Shown piece after piece: positions 25,140-34,440 of a stretch of 64,000 nucleotides of DNA. The stretch covers positions 6,190-70,189 of the forward strand of contig JBKHBN010000006.1 of the NCBI GenBank assembly GCA_046542355.1. The letters are read 5' to 3'. The number at the start of each line of letters is the position of its first letter. Position 1 is the first letter of the stretch. Position numbers and translations under genes: made by a program. The notes below the pieces were generated by a model, which searched no databases, was not told the DNA's origin, and worked only from the letters and a program-made list of their open reading frames with translations. The DNA comes from UBA1672 sp046542355 (GTDB lineage Bacteria; Pseudomonadota; Alphaproteobacteria; Micavibrionales; Micavibrionaceae).

Positions 25140-28100
25140 ATGAAATTTATCGATAAACTAGTAACCCCATTTCAAAAAGCGCTGCGCGTGTCTGTTTCCT
25201 CTTTTATACATCTGGAAACAGCTGAGAACAAAACCACCCTTGTTTCCTCAGACGGGTCACTGATTTCCTATGTGCGTGTAGAAGGAAGCAAACAGCTTAT
25301 CGGGGATGAAGAATACGAACAAATTGTTGCCTCCTCAAACATCAAAATCGGAGCGCGCTTTGACCGGCAAGGCCATGCGCTGCAGGTTTATTTTGCGCGT
25401 GACCCCAACCGCATACGTGAGAAGCTGGAGGCTCAAATTGATCCGTCGCGCAAAAGCGCGGCGGCGATCGGCATGGATCTTGATGATTTGTTCGATGAAA
25501 AGGTGACACACCTTTCCAGATTTCTAACGCATGAAGAACAATATTTTGTTTTATGGACCCGCCCGTCTGCTCTTACAAAAAGTGATATCAAGCGCGCCGG
25601 TGAAGCTGCTAAAGAAGATGGAAAGAATTGGCTTAACGCCGCTGGATCACAGTATCCTTACGGCGTGCTTGAGCCCCTCAAAACGCGCCATAAAAGCTTT
25701 GTTGTCGCTATGATGGCGGCTTTTGATGAGCTGGGTATTGAATGTCAATTGATTGAGGTTCATGAAGCGCTGAATATTATACGCGGCAATTTATTTCCCG
25801 ACCGCGCGAATGAAAATTGGCGCGCCTGCCTGCCGGGCGATCCTATACCGCCGCGTGCGCCGCAAAGCGCCGTGGATATGTCCGATATTTTATGGCCAAG
25901 CCTGCCTAATCAGCTCACGGCAGCCGATGCTAAAGTGCTTGGCAAATCGGTTGTACGCATTGGAAATTTGCTTTGGGCTGGTGCGGACATGACTCTAGGG
26001 CCAATGGATGCAACGCCGTTTCCTGTTTTCATGAACAGGCTTGTAGAAGCAGATATTCCATTTCGTATCTCCTTTATGATCGAAGGAGGAGGGGCTGCTG
26101 CAAGTGCTTTTAGAACTTTCGCAGCCACCATTATGGGGCCAACCTATGCCGGGAATAAGCAAATCAAGTATTCACTGGAAAGCCTGACACGCCTTGCCCG
26201 ACAAGAGCCGGTCGTAAAGGTTCGTATTTCTTTTGCTACATGGTGTAAGCTTGATGAAAAAGAAAAGATCCTGGATTACCTGTCTGTGCTTTTACAATCT
26301 TTCGAGAGCTGGGGATATTGTCAGGTTAGTGAACATTCAGGCGATCCTTTAGACTGTGTTATGTCCTCTGCCATGGGTATCCATTGCGCAGGGACGGCTC
26401 CTGCTGGCATTGCGCCAATGATAGAAATTATGCGCTTGCTGCCGTGGCAGCGGCCTTCTTCTCCGTTTGAAGATGGAGCCATGATTTTTAGAACGCCTGA
26501 TGGAAAATTATGGCCCTACCAGACTGGAACCAATCTAACAACGACATGGTTTGACCTGATATTTGCGCAGCCCGGTGGCGGTAAGTCCGTGTTGCTTAAT
26601 ACACTCAATTGCGGAACTTGCGTTACGCCGGGTCTGAGCAATTTGCCTTATGTTGCTGTTATTGATATCGGCCCGTCTTCCTCAGGATTAATCTCGCTGA
26701 TTAAAGAGGCTCTGCCTTTAAGCAAACAGCATCTGGCTAATTACTACCGTTTGCAAATGGCACACCAATACGCGATCAATCCGTTTGATACGCAGCTTGG
26801 CTGTCGTTACCCGCTGCCTGATGAACGCAGCTTTCTGGTTGAATTGATGACTTTGCTTACCACGCCGCCAGGGTATGATAAACCCTATGATGGTATGCAG
26901 CAGCTTTGTGGTCTTGTGGTTGATGAAATGTTTCGCTGGCGTGATGATGCAGCCGCCAATGCCGAAGCACGACCCTATTTACCGCGCCTTGAGATTGAAG
27001 TTGATGCTGCTATTCAAAAACATAACGTCCATCTTCCATCTGATCCGTTCTGGTGGGATGTGGTTGATAAAATGTTTGAGCTTGGCCTGCCCCACCTTGC
27101 CAATCTGGCACAACGCCACGCCGTTCCAACCTTGAATGACTCAATAGCTGCTGCGAGAAAGCCCCAAATTCGTACACTTCTTGAAGAAACTTCCGTTGGC
27201 GTGAGTTCGGAAAGTGTTGTTGGCGCGTTCGAGCGTATGATTACGTCCTCCATTCGTGAATATCCTATCTTATCTTCCGTTACGCAGTTTGATATCGCCG
27301 ATACGCGGCTTTGTTCCTTGGATCTCATGGATGTGGCTCCACAAGGCGATGAATCTGCCGATCGGCAAACCTCTATTATGTATATGCTTGCCCGTCATGC
27401 GCTGGTACGCGCATGGTGGATGAGCGCTGATACACTGCAAAATGTGCCCGAGAAATTTCGTGAACATCATGCAGTGCGCTTGCAAGACATTGCAGAAACA
27501 CCAAAACGCTTGAATTTTGATGAATTCCACCGCACCAGCCGATCAACATCTGTGCGCGCTCAGGTTATCCGTGATGTGCGTGAGGGTCGGAAACGCGGCG
27601 TACAGATTGTTCTTACCTCCCAGCTTATTAATGACTTTGACAAGGATATGGTTGATCTGGCTACCGGTGTGTGGATTTTAGGAACCGCTATTTCCGATAA
27701 GGCCGTTCAAGATGTTGTTGATCGCTTCGGTCTGTCAAACACTGCGCGCCATGTGATGCGATACAAACTAACCGGGCCAAAGGCCACTGGCGCGCCTGCC
27801 CTAGTTGTTATCGGAACGACATCAGGGCGTTACGAACAACATATCTATAATACGCTTGGACCAATCGAGCTTTGGGCATTTTCAACATCAGCGGAGGATG
27901 TGGCCATCCGTAACCGCCTATATAAAATGCTGGGCGCTGCCCGTGCACGTCAAATGCTGGCCATGAAATATCCAGGCGGTAGCGCGCGTAATGAAATTCG
28001 CCGCCGCGTTCTGGCTAATAGCGAAAAAGGCGGGGATTCACGTCAGGCTATGATTAGCGGCGTAATTGAAGCCATTGTGCGTGAGCTTGTGGAAGAAAGT

Positions 28101-28154
28101 AAAAAATCACAGGAACTTGAGGACAGTTCACGCGTTAAACTGCGTGTATCGTAA
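25140..28154 (+). CDS. dotO: T4BSS ATPase DotO/IcmB
   Basis: DotO (IcmB) is the large VirB4/TraU-like ATPase at the cytoplasmic base of the Dot/Icm system. The 1004-aa length is normal for the family. Walker A is QPGGGKSVLLN at about residues 478-488. Nearby is VAVIDIGPSSSGL, and the Walker B/RecA region includes RLNFDEFHRTSRS near residue 790. Downstream, VREGRKRGVQIVLTSQ is the usual sensor motif. ATG 25140 begins MKFIDKLVTPFQKA. The next gene starts 27 bp downstream, so the two are co-transcribed. Confidence 0.95.
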   Translation: MKFIDKLVTPFQKALRVSVSSFIHLETAENKTTLVSSDGSLISYVRVEGSKQLIGDEEYEQIVASSNIKIGARFDRQGHALQVYFARDPNRIREKLEAQIDPSRKSAAAIGMDLDDLFDEKVTHLSRFLTHEEQYFVLWTRPSALTKSDIKRAGEAAKEDGKNWLNAAGSQYPYGVLEPLKTRHKSFVVAMMAAFDELGIECQLIEVHEALNIIRGNLFPDRANENWRACLPGDPIPPRAPQSAVDMSDILWPSLPNQLTAADAKVLGKSVVRIGNLLWAGADMTLGPMDATPFPVFMNRLVEADIPFRISFMIEGGGAAASAFRTFAATIMGPTYAGNKQIKYSLESLTRLARQEPVVKVRISFATWCKLDEKEKILDYLSVLLQSFESWGYCQVSEHSGDPLDCVMSSAMGIHCAGTAPAGIAPMIEIMRLLPWQRPSSPFEDGAMIFRTPDGKLWPYQTGTNLTTTWFDLIFAQPGGGKSVLLNTLNCGTCVTPGLSNLPYVAVIDIGPSSSGLISLIKEALPLSKQHLANYYRLQMAHQYAINPFDTQLGCRYPLPDERSFLVELMTLLTTPPGYDKPYDGMQQLCGLVVDEMFRWRDDAAANAEARPYLPRLEIEVDAAIQKHNVHLPSDPFWWDVVDKMFELGLPHLANLAQRHAVPTLNDSIAAARKPQIRTLLEETSVGVSSESVVGAFERMITSSIREYPILSSVTQFDIADTRLCSLDLMDVAPQGDESADRQTSIMYMLARHALVRAWWMSADTLQNVPEKFREHHAVRLQDIAETPKRLNFDEFHRTSRSTSVRAQVIRDVREGRKRGVQIVLTSQLINDFDKDMVDLATGVWILGTAISDKAVQDVVDRFGLSNTARHVMRYKLTGPKATGAPALVVIGTTSGRYEQHIYNTLGPIELWAFSTSAEDVAIRNRLYKMLGAARARQMLAMKYPGGSARNEIRRRVLANSEKGGDSRQAMISGVIEAIVRELVEESKKSQELEDSSRVKLRVS

Positions 28155-28181
28155 TATTATTGCCGATATTTGGAGTTTATT

Positions 28182-28778
28182 TTGGCTAATAAAGAAGAAC
28201 GAGATCTGCAAAAGGAAGAGATTGCCCAAGAGACCATCATTGCAGATGAGCCAAAGGTCACGCTGGCTGAAAAGCTTAAAGAAAAGAAAAAGGCTGCAAA
28301 TAAAAAAAGAAACAAGCGTATAGCCATCGGCGCTGGTGTTTTGCTTGTTTCATTTCTTATATGGAACTTATTTAAACCTTATAAAGCTTCAGCAGAATAC
28401 GGTATTTGTCATAGCCTATTAGAATTGCAAATCCCCTACCCTCATACGCTGCATGTCAGCCAACTGAAATTCAAGCGAACCGGTGCTATGGTTTTATGGA
28501 GCACATTTATTGACGCTTTTGGTGAATTTCGTATGGAGCCTTTTACATGCCATATTCAGTATAACCCCGAGACAGGCTTACCTGTCGTAACAGAGTTGCG
28601 GATGGGTAAAATTCCTATTAACTCAGAGCGCCTGGCCTTTCTCAACAATGCTATACCATATTTTGTTGAAAACCCTCTTGTGCTTGATTACCCCTACCCG
28701 CTGGCTGATAATCTTGTAAATTTACAAGTTCAATCAGACCTCTACTACAACATTCAGCTAAACTTGAGATGGCAATAA
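28182..28778 (+). CDS. Single-pass membrane protein of the dotO operon
   Basis: I do not recognise the family. TTG at 28170 is in frame, but TTG at 28182 has GGAG six bases upstream and is preferred (198 aa). A charged, lysine-rich cytoplasmic N-terminus (EKLKEKKKAANKKRNKR) is followed by a membrane segment at about residues 47-63. The periplasmic domain contains Cys residues (GICHSLLELQIPYPHTL and FTCHIQYNP) that could form a disulfide. It follows dotO closely and is likely part of the secretion system, possibly a small inner-membrane component that has diverged beyond recognition. Confidence 0.75.
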   Translation: MANKEERDLQKEEIAQETIIADEPKVTLAEKLKEKKKAANKKRNKRIAIGAGVLLVSFLIWNLFKPYKASAEYGICHSLLELQIPYPHTLHVSQLKFKRTGAMVLWSTFIDAFGEFRMEPFTCHIQYNPETGLPVVTELRMGKIPINSERLAFLNNAIPYFVENPLVLDYPYPLADNLVNLQVQSDLYYNIQLNLRWQ

Positions 28779-28830
28779 CCCGCTTTTCAATTAAAAAATA
28801 TCAGGCATACTTCAAAGGATTTTTTTATCG

Positions 28831-29871
28831 ATGAAATATACAAAACTTGGCCGCAGCGATCTTAAAGTCAGCTCAATTTGTCTGGGAACGATGACATGGG
28901 GGCAGCAAAATACTGAAGATGAAGGTCATGCGCAGATGGATTATGCCGCCGCGCAGGGCATTAATTTTTTTGACACAGCAGAATTATATGCCGTGCCGCC
29001 AACAGCCGATACATGTGGCAAGACCGAAGAGATTATCGGCACGTGGTTTGCCAAGACCGGCAGACGCAGTGATATAGTGCTGGCCTCTAAAATCGCCGGG
29101 GAGGGCGTACCATGGATACGCGGTGGTGCGATCATAGAGCGCGAAAATATTATAAAGGCTCTGGAGGGATCATTAAAACGCCTGCAGACCGATTATATAG
29201 ATCTATACCAGCTCCACTGGCCGAACCGTCCTAATTATCATTTTGGCAAGCAGTGGCGTTTTGATCCATCTGGGGAAGATCCGGCGGCTATAGAGGACAA
29301 CCTGCTGGAAGTTTTGCGCACTTTGGATGATTTGATCAAAGAGGGGAAAATCCGCTGCGCCGGGCTTTCCAATGAAAGTGCGTGGGGCGTAATGAAATAT
29401 GTGCAGCTTGCCGAAAAACATGATTTGCCACGTATGGTTTCGGTGCAAAATGAATATTCTCTTTTGTGCCGTTTATTCGAGCCGGATCTTGCCGAGGTGG
29501 CTTTGTTTGAAGATGTCGGGCTTTTGGCGTGGTCACCCTTGGCCACAGGCATGATCAGCGGAAAATATCTGGATGGGAAGCGCCCTGAAGGGTCGCGCTG
29601 GGCGATGGATCACAGGCCGGATATGCGCGATACGCCTCAGGCTAATGACGCGGTGCGTGCTTATATGGCGGTCGCAGAAAAACACGAGCTGGATGTGTGC
29701 CAGATGGCTTTGGCCTTTGTGAATGCCCAGCCCTTTGTTACATCCGATATTATAGGCGCGACAACAATGGAGCAGCTTAAATCCAATATTGCCTCTATTG
29801 ATCTGACTTTGTCCAAAGACTGCCTTGATGATATCTCGGCAGTGCGGCGGCAATTTCCGATGGTTTATTAA
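28831..29871 (+). CDS. tas: Aldo/keto reductase, Tas family
   Basis: This NADPH-dependent aldo/keto reductase of 346 aa matches Tas over its whole length. It has the start KLGRSDLKVSSICLGTMTWG, then DYAAAQGINFFDTAELY with the catalytic Asp and Tyr, LKRLQTDYIDLYQLHWP with the catalytic-site His, and GATTMEQLKSNIASIDL near the C-terminus. Its physiological substrate is unknown. A weak AAGGA site precedes ATG 28831. It marks the end of the secretion locus and is not obviously linked to it. Confidence 0.93.
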   Translation: MKYTKLGRSDLKVSSICLGTMTWGQQNTEDEGHAQMDYAAAQGINFFDTAELYAVPPTADTCGKTEEIIGTWFAKTGRRSDIVLASKIAGEGVPWIRGGAIIERENIIKALEGSLKRLQTDYIDLYQLHWPNRPNYHFGKQWRFDPSGEDPAAIEDNLLEVLRTLDDLIKEGKIRCAGLSNESAWGVMKYVQLAEKHDLPRMVSVQNEYSLLCRLFEPDLAEVALFEDVGLLAWSPLATGMISGKYLDGKRPEGSRWAMDHRPDMRDTPQANDAVRAYMAVAEKHELDVCQMALAFVNAQPFVTSDIIGATTMEQLKSNIASIDLTLSKDCLDDISAVRRQFPMVY

Positions 29872-29901
29872 GATATTCCAGGGCGTTCAAGGCTTAAAGC
29901 G

Positions 29902-30084
29902 CTAATCATAGCCTAGAACGACTGTAGGGCTTCCGTCTTCTGGTCCAAGTCCGTCTGGATGATCATACTGGTCTGGAGAAAGCCCCTCTGCTCCCTGATT
30001 TCTCTTGACTTTGTTTGCTGCTCCAAAATCATCCGCGGGGGTTTTAGCTCCATCCTTATCGGCGGTCGGTTTTTGCGCGCTCAT
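29902..30084 (-). CDS. Small hydrophilic hypothetical protein
   Basis: This 60-aa protein is probably disordered and rich in Asp, Gly, Lys and Pro, with the segment AEGLSPDQYDHPDGLGPEDG. ATG 30084 has an AGGAG site about seven bases upstream, which supports real translation. No signal peptide or membrane segment. It is convergent with tas. Function unknown. Confidence 0.6.
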   Translation of the reverse strand: MSAQKPTADKDGAKTPADDFGAANKVKRNQGAEGLSPDQYDHPDGLGPEDGSPTVVLGYD

Positions 30085-30198
30085 CTGTAAACTCCTCTTT
30101 TTAATTTTGTGACACCATCACTTTAAAAAAGCAATTTGCTTTTACAAGCGAAATATATAAATCTTAGGGTTTATATACCAATAATTTACAGCCTGATT

Positions 30199-31464
30199 TT
30201 ACAAGCGGGGCAACATCACCCAGTATCTGCCCTTTTGGTTCATAATGCCGGCATTGTGCCAGGCGGCGTCTCCGTGCCCCCAGAAAACATCGCCGCGCAC
30301 AGGGCCTTGTATAGCGCCGCCCGTATCCTGAGCAATCATCATGCGGGTTAGGGGCGCGAGCACTTCTTCCTGACTCAAGCCATCTTCTTTTGTGATTGTT
30401 TGCGGCGCTGTAGAAAGCCACACAGGTGTTCCGTAAGAAAAAAGCGTGCGATCCACGGCTATGGATCTAAGCGCTGTCAGCGGCGTTCCTTCAGCGCCTA
30501 AGGGGCCCTCGCCTTTTATTTCCCGAAAGAAGACGTAAGATTTATTGGTGTTCATAATTTCATCGGCTTGCTGCGGGTTGTCTTGCAACCATTGACGAAT
30601 GGATTGCATGGAGACTTTCTCTTTTTCAAGCTCTTGACGTTTCACCAGCTCGCGGCCAATGGCGTAGTAGAGATGACCGTTTTGCCCGGCATAGCCAATG
30701 CGCATAAGAGAGCCATCTTCCATTTCAACAAGGCCGGAGCCTTGTATTTGTACAAAGAACGCATCAACAGCATCATCAACCCAAAGCAAAACATTATCAT
30801 CATGGGTATGCGGCCAGTTGTTATTGATAATGTCTTCGCGGGTTTCATAAGGCCGGAGCCGTCCGTTATTGACCCGTCCGGCAATGCGCGTTCCTTTGAG
30901 GTCTTCGCGAAACTCTCCCAAATGCACCATAACCAGATCATCGGGGCGTTTATGGAGCGGGATGTTATAGCGCTCTGATTTTGCGCGCGCACCGTTAAGG
31001 GATGCTTCGTAGTAGCCTGTGAATATGCCATGTGTTTCTATTTTTGTCGCATAGTCGGCTGTGACTTGATAAGGGGTGAAATTGGCCTCGAAGAATGATT
31101 TGATGTGCGCAGGATCTGTTATCTTTGCAAAATTTTTGCAGATACGTTGCCAGTGTGCGTATGTTCCTGCTTGCGCCGGATGGCTCTTGCCCATCATGCC
31201 AAACGGCTCTTCAGGTTCACTTTTCATGATGCGCAAACATGAACGTGCGAAGCCTTGGGCAAAATTCTCGAAATTGTCACTGCCCCATTGGGGGAGGTCG
31301 TCATAGCTCGCGGGTGTGAGAATCAGGTTCGGGCGCTTTAGTTCTTCGATGGATGGTTGTTCCGGCTCTTCGCTTTGATCACATGCAGCGCTAAATAAAA
31401 TTAATATAACCGCAATAAATCGCCACCAGATCGAGCGTGAACGCATTTTCATCTTAATGCGCAT
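30199..31464 (-). CDS. mltA: Membrane-bound lytic transglycosylase MltA
   Basis: This murein lytic transglycosylase is anchored to the outer membrane. The ORF opens at ATG 31494, and further ATGs lie at 31464, 31452 and 31446. I chose 31464, which overlaps the upstream gene by 11 bp (421 aa). A lipoprotein signal ends FSAAC. The MltA domain has ETHGIFTGYYEASLNGAR. The C-terminal 3D domain has RMMIAQDTGGAIQGPVRGDV with the conserved Asp, then FWGHGDAA. Its pairing with the Tim44-like gene upstream is conserved in alphaproteobacteria. Confidence 0.92.
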   Translation of the reverse strand: MRIKMKMRSRSIWWRFIAVILILFSAACDQSEEPEQPSIEELKRPNLILTPASYDDLPQWGSDNFENFAQGFARSCLRIMKSEPEEPFGMMGKSHPAQAGTYAHWQRICKNFAKITDPAHIKSFFEANFTPYQVTADYATKIETHGIFTGYYEASLNGARAKSERYNIPLHKRPDDLVMVHLGEFREDLKGTRIAGRVNNGRLRPYETREDIINNNWPHTHDDNVLLWVDDAVDAFFVQIQGSGLVEMEDGSLMRIGYAGQNGHLYYAIGRELVKRQELEKEKVSMQSIRQWLQDNPQQADEIMNTNKSYVFFREIKGEGPLGAEGTPLTALRSIAVDRTLFSYGTPVWLSTAPQTITKEDGLSQEEVLAPLTRMMIAQDTGGAIQGPVRGDVFWGHGDAAWHNAGIMNQKGRYWVMLPRL

Positions 31465-32179
31465 TTGGAAGCGTGTCGTTGTCATTAATTTCATCTTCGC
31501 GCGTTTCCACTACGGTCCAGCGCGGATCTCTGGAGCCAAGGTCGCGGAAAAAGATCCAGATATCACGCATTTGGGTGGCCTTATCAGGGTTACCCTGAAT
31601 AATATTTCCATCACTATCTTTGATGTATGTCACCTCTGCAGCCACGAATCGCACGGTTATAAATGCGCCTTTATTTTCAAGACGTGCCTCGACAACGGCA
31701 GATTTTTGAATAGACTGGATTTCCGCGTGCATTACCTCTCCGGTTTCCTGTCTTTGTGTGATCGCCTTATCAAACGCTTCATAAACCTGCGGGCTAAGAA
31801 GGTCTGCAAGCGTATCTCTATCGCCTTCCGCGAATGCCTCGACAACATAAACAAAAGCATCCTGTGTAGCCTGCAGGAACTGGTGAATGTCAAAATCAAG
31901 ATCAATTTTTGCTATATTTATCAGAGCGTCGCGCGCAGCGCTGTTCTCAATGGCCATATTGCCCTTTTCTTTTTCGAAAAGTTCTTCTATGGCTGTTTTA
32001 CGGTCAGATTGCATTGTCGTGTCTGCTGCTCCAAGCGTTACGATTTTTCCGCTGCTGTCAAGCTCCATCCTTGCCCCAGAAATCTGCGGATCATCTTCCG
32101 ATCTTGTTCCCAGAATGTTACGCAGCCAAAATACCAGTGCTGCGGCTATAAGAGCATATACCATCAATTCTGCGGTCAC
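31454..32179 (-). CDS. Tim44-like domain membrane protein
   Basis: This is the alphaproteobacterial Tim44-like protein, of 241 aa. A single N-terminal membrane anchor (residues about 4-22) is followed by a charged linker and the C-terminal Tim44-like domain from about residue 100 (FLQATQDAFVYVVEAFAEGD, then LADLLSPQVYEAFDKAI, ending WIFFRDLGSRDPRWTVVETR). The bacterial protein is thought to act at the inner membrane in protein handling, but its role is not well known. It is divergent from fxsA and overlaps the start region of mltA, the usual order next to secB. Confidence 0.88.
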   Translation of the reverse strand: MTAELMVYALIAAALVFWLRNILGTRSEDDPQISGARMELDSSGKIVTLGAADTTMQSDRKTAIEELFEKEKGNMAIENSAARDALINIAKIDLDFDIHQFLQATQDAFVYVVEAFAEGDRDTLADLLSPQVYEAFDKAITQRQETGEVMHAEIQSIQKSAVVEARLENKGAFITVRFVAAEVTYIKDSDGNIIQGNPDKATQMRDIWIFFRDLGSRDPRWTVVETREDEINDNDTLPNAH

Positions 32180-32360
32180 TTGATTCTATCCTTGTCCTTA
32201 TTTGAATTTTTTTACGTTTTTTATTTATTCGTACCAATGGGCGCTGATTTTACAGGGTATAAAAACATTTTACCACCGTTTTTAATGTGCTAAACCTTAA
32301 GATCTTGTCGTGCTATGGGGTATAAAGCACAGTTGAACCGTTATCCAAGGATATGCCGTT

Positions 32361-32879
32361 ATGCCGTTTTTATTATTGTTTGTCGTTATACCGCTCATAG
32401 AAATTATGATTTTTATGGCTGTGAGCAACGTTATCGGCCTTGGCACATCTTTACTTATGGCTCTGTTTACCGCTATTATCGGTGGCGCTATTGTGCGCTA
32501 CCAAGGTATCCAGACCCTTATGACTGCACAAGGCAGTATGCAGAAAGGTATTTTACCATCGAAAGAACTTTTTGACGGACTTTGCCTTGTGGCGGCGGGT
32601 GCTACGCTTCTAACGCCGGGATTTTTAACCGATGCGATAGGTTTTGCGCTGCTTATTCCGGCTGTACGCGATTTTGCGCGCGAAAATTTATCACGCTCCG
32701 GACGTTTTGAAGTTTCAGGATTTTCCTCACAATATGCAGATGCCCATGCCCAGCATGAAAATCCTAATAATGGGCCGTACAGCGATCCTTATGACTATCA
32801 AAATTCCAGCATCATTGATGGAGAATATGAGAGAATTGATGAAGATAGTGAGAATAAAAACAAGGGAACGGGAACTTAA
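32361..32879 (+). CDS. fxsA: FxsA family membrane protein
   Basis: FxsA is a small inner-membrane protein whose overproduction relieves F-plasmid exclusion of phage T7 in E. coli. Its normal role is unclear. Here it has 172 aa. Two or three membrane segments fall in residues 1-100. The family sequence shows as PLIEIMIFMAVSNVIGLGTS, the LFDGLCLVAAGATLLTPGF region, and LLIPAVRDFARENL. A hydrophilic tail follows. It lies between the divergent Tim44-like gene and secB, its normal neighbourhood in this class. Confidence 0.93.
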   Translation: MPFLLLFVVIPLIEIMIFMAVSNVIGLGTSLLMALFTAIIGGAIVRYQGIQTLMTAQGSMQKGILPSKELFDGLCLVAAGATLLTPGFLTDAIGFALLIPAVRDFARENLSRSGRFEVSGFSSQYADAHAQHENPNNGPYSDPYDYQNSSIIDGEYERIDEDSENKNKGTGT

Positions 32880-32970
32880 AGAACCGGACGTTTAAGAATG
32901 CTTGAGTGATTTCACTGTTTTGTGTTAATCAGGATGCACTTAATCAAAAACAAATAATCAGGGAAAAATT

Positions 32971-33525
32971 ATGGCACAAAAGGAAAAAGAAAACGCCGCG
33001 GATCAAATGTTAGATGGCGAGGATAAATCTGTCGAAATACAAGATCTTCCAATTACAGTGCATCTCCAATATATAAAAGATCTTTCTTTTGAAAATCCCG
33101 GTACGCCCAATGTGCTGGTCGGTCTTGAGGATAAAAATCATAGCATCAAGATCCATGTCGATATCATGGCCAATAACATTGAGGTCGAGGATAAGAAAGA
33201 TATCAATAATTTATATGAAGTCGTCTTGCGTACGCATGTCCTTGCCGAAGTGGGCAATAACCCTGTTTTTATGGTTGAGCTGGATTACGGTATGCTGGTT
33301 TCTATTGGTGAGGGCGTTTCCGAAAATATGCATCACCCGATTTTGTTTATTCAAATTCCCCAGCTTTTGTTCCCGTTTTCACGCAATATTATCAGCTCTA
33401 TGACTGCTGATGGAGGCTTTCCGCCTGTGCGCCTGACACCGATAAATTTTGAGGCACTGTATAGAGAGCGCTTTAAGGAAGAGCTGGAAGCCTCGCAGCG
33501 CGAAGCAGAGGCGCAAGGTAAATAG
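32971..33525 (+). CDS. secB: Protein-export chaperone SecB
   Basis: SecB is a tetrameric cytoplasmic chaperone that keeps preproteins unfolded for SecA. It is 184 aa, slightly longer than usual because of extended acidic ends. The family core shows as VHLQYIKDLSFENPGTPNVL, EVVLRTHVLAEVGN and the segment PQLLFPFSRNIISSMTADGG. A loosely purine-rich site precedes ATG 32971. It sits 27 bp before ppsR. Secretion chaperones matter here because many exported proteins are encoded nearby. Confidence 0.96.
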   Translation: MAQKEKENAADQMLDGEDKSVEIQDLPITVHLQYIKDLSFENPGTPNVLVGLEDKNHSIKIHVDIMANNIEVEDKKDINNLYEVVLRTHVLAEVGNNPVFMVELDYGMLVSIGEGVSENMHHPILFIQIPQLLFPFSRNIISSMTADGGFPPVRLTPINFEALYRERFKEELEASQREAEAQGK

Positions 33526-33552
33526 GAACCGTGCCATAAGAGGTTAGAATAA

Positions 33553-34440
33553 ATGCCCAAGGGACCTAAAAAGTTTTATCTTCATCTGGTCTCTGATGCC
33601 AGCGGAACAACGCTTTTGGGTATTTCACGCGCCATCTTGTCGCAGTTTTCCGGTATTAAGCCCTCTCAGAAATTTTGGCCACTTATCCGCAGTGATCGTC
33701 AGCTCGAGCGCGTTTTGCGTAAAATTTCCGAGAAACCCGGGCCTGTGATTTTTACACTGGTGCGTGAAGATATGCGCATACGATTGATGAACCACTGTAA
33801 TGCGCTTGAGATTCCGTGCATGCCTGTGCTTGAGCCGATCATTCAGCGCTTTTCTTCTTATCTGGGATTGCCTGCTGCCGGTGTGCCCGGCTTGCAATAT
33901 GCGCTGGATGATGAATATTTCCGGCGCGTTGCGGCTATGGATTTTGCCATGCGCAATGATGACGGGCGTACCTATGATGAGCTAAAAAAAGCCGATGTAA
34001 TTTTAGTGGGGATTTCACGCACATCAAAAACACCGACAAGTATGTTTTTGGCGCGCAGCGGTATTTTGACTGCTAATCTACCTTTAGTGCCGGGTATTGG
34101 CGTTGCAGAAAAGTACCTAAGGTTAAAGAAGCCCCTTTATGTCGGGTTGACCGCTCACCCTTCCCATTTGCGTGCTTTACGTTATAACCGCATCAAATCC
34201 GGCGATGGCAATGTTGCTGCTCTTATCGATTCGAATGATTATATCGATGAAAACAAGATTGAGGAAGAAGTGCGCAGTGCGCGGCGTTTATTTACTGAGC
34301 ATGGATGGCCGATTATAGATGTTACCAAACGCTCTATTGAAGAGACTTCTGCCGAGATTTTTTCTATTATGCAGATGCGTGAAGAACAAAGGAAGCAAGA
34401 GAGAAAGCAAACCGGAAAGAACCATGATCAAAACACATAA
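33553..34440 (+). CDS. ppsR: Pyruvate,water dikinase/PPDK regulatory protein
   Basis: This bifunctional kinase/pyrophosphorylase (formerly DUF299, 295 aa) controls phosphoenolpyruvate synthase or pyruvate,phosphate dikinase. The signature loop GISRTSKTPTS lies at residues 153-163, and the N-terminus has LHLVSDASGTT. In Caulobacter this gene flanks the origin of replication. The 3' end overlaps maf by 17 bp, and the order ppsR-maf-aroE-coaE-dnaQ is the standard alphaproteobacterial one. Which dikinase it controls cannot be told here. Confidence 0.93.
   Translation: MPKGPKKFYLHLVSDASGTTLLGISRAILSQFSGIKPSQKFWPLIRSDRQLERVLRKISEKPGPVIFTLVREDMRIRLMNHCNALEIPCMPVLEPIIQRFSSYLGLPAAGVPGLQYALDDEYFRRVAAMDFAMRNDDGRTYDELKKADVILVGISRTSKTPTSMFLARSGILTANLPLVPGIGVAEKYLRLKKPLYVGLTAHPSHLRALRYNRIKSGDGNVAALIDSNDYIDENKIEEEVRSARRLFTEHGWPIIDVTKRSIEETSAEIFSIMQMREEQRKQERKQTGKNHDQNT

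Noticed and set aside
31457..32293. 278-aa open frame antisense to the Tim44-like gene
   Set aside because: The Tim44-like protein on the other strand has a clear family match; the antisense frame has no recognisable domains and a composition typical of a shadow frame.
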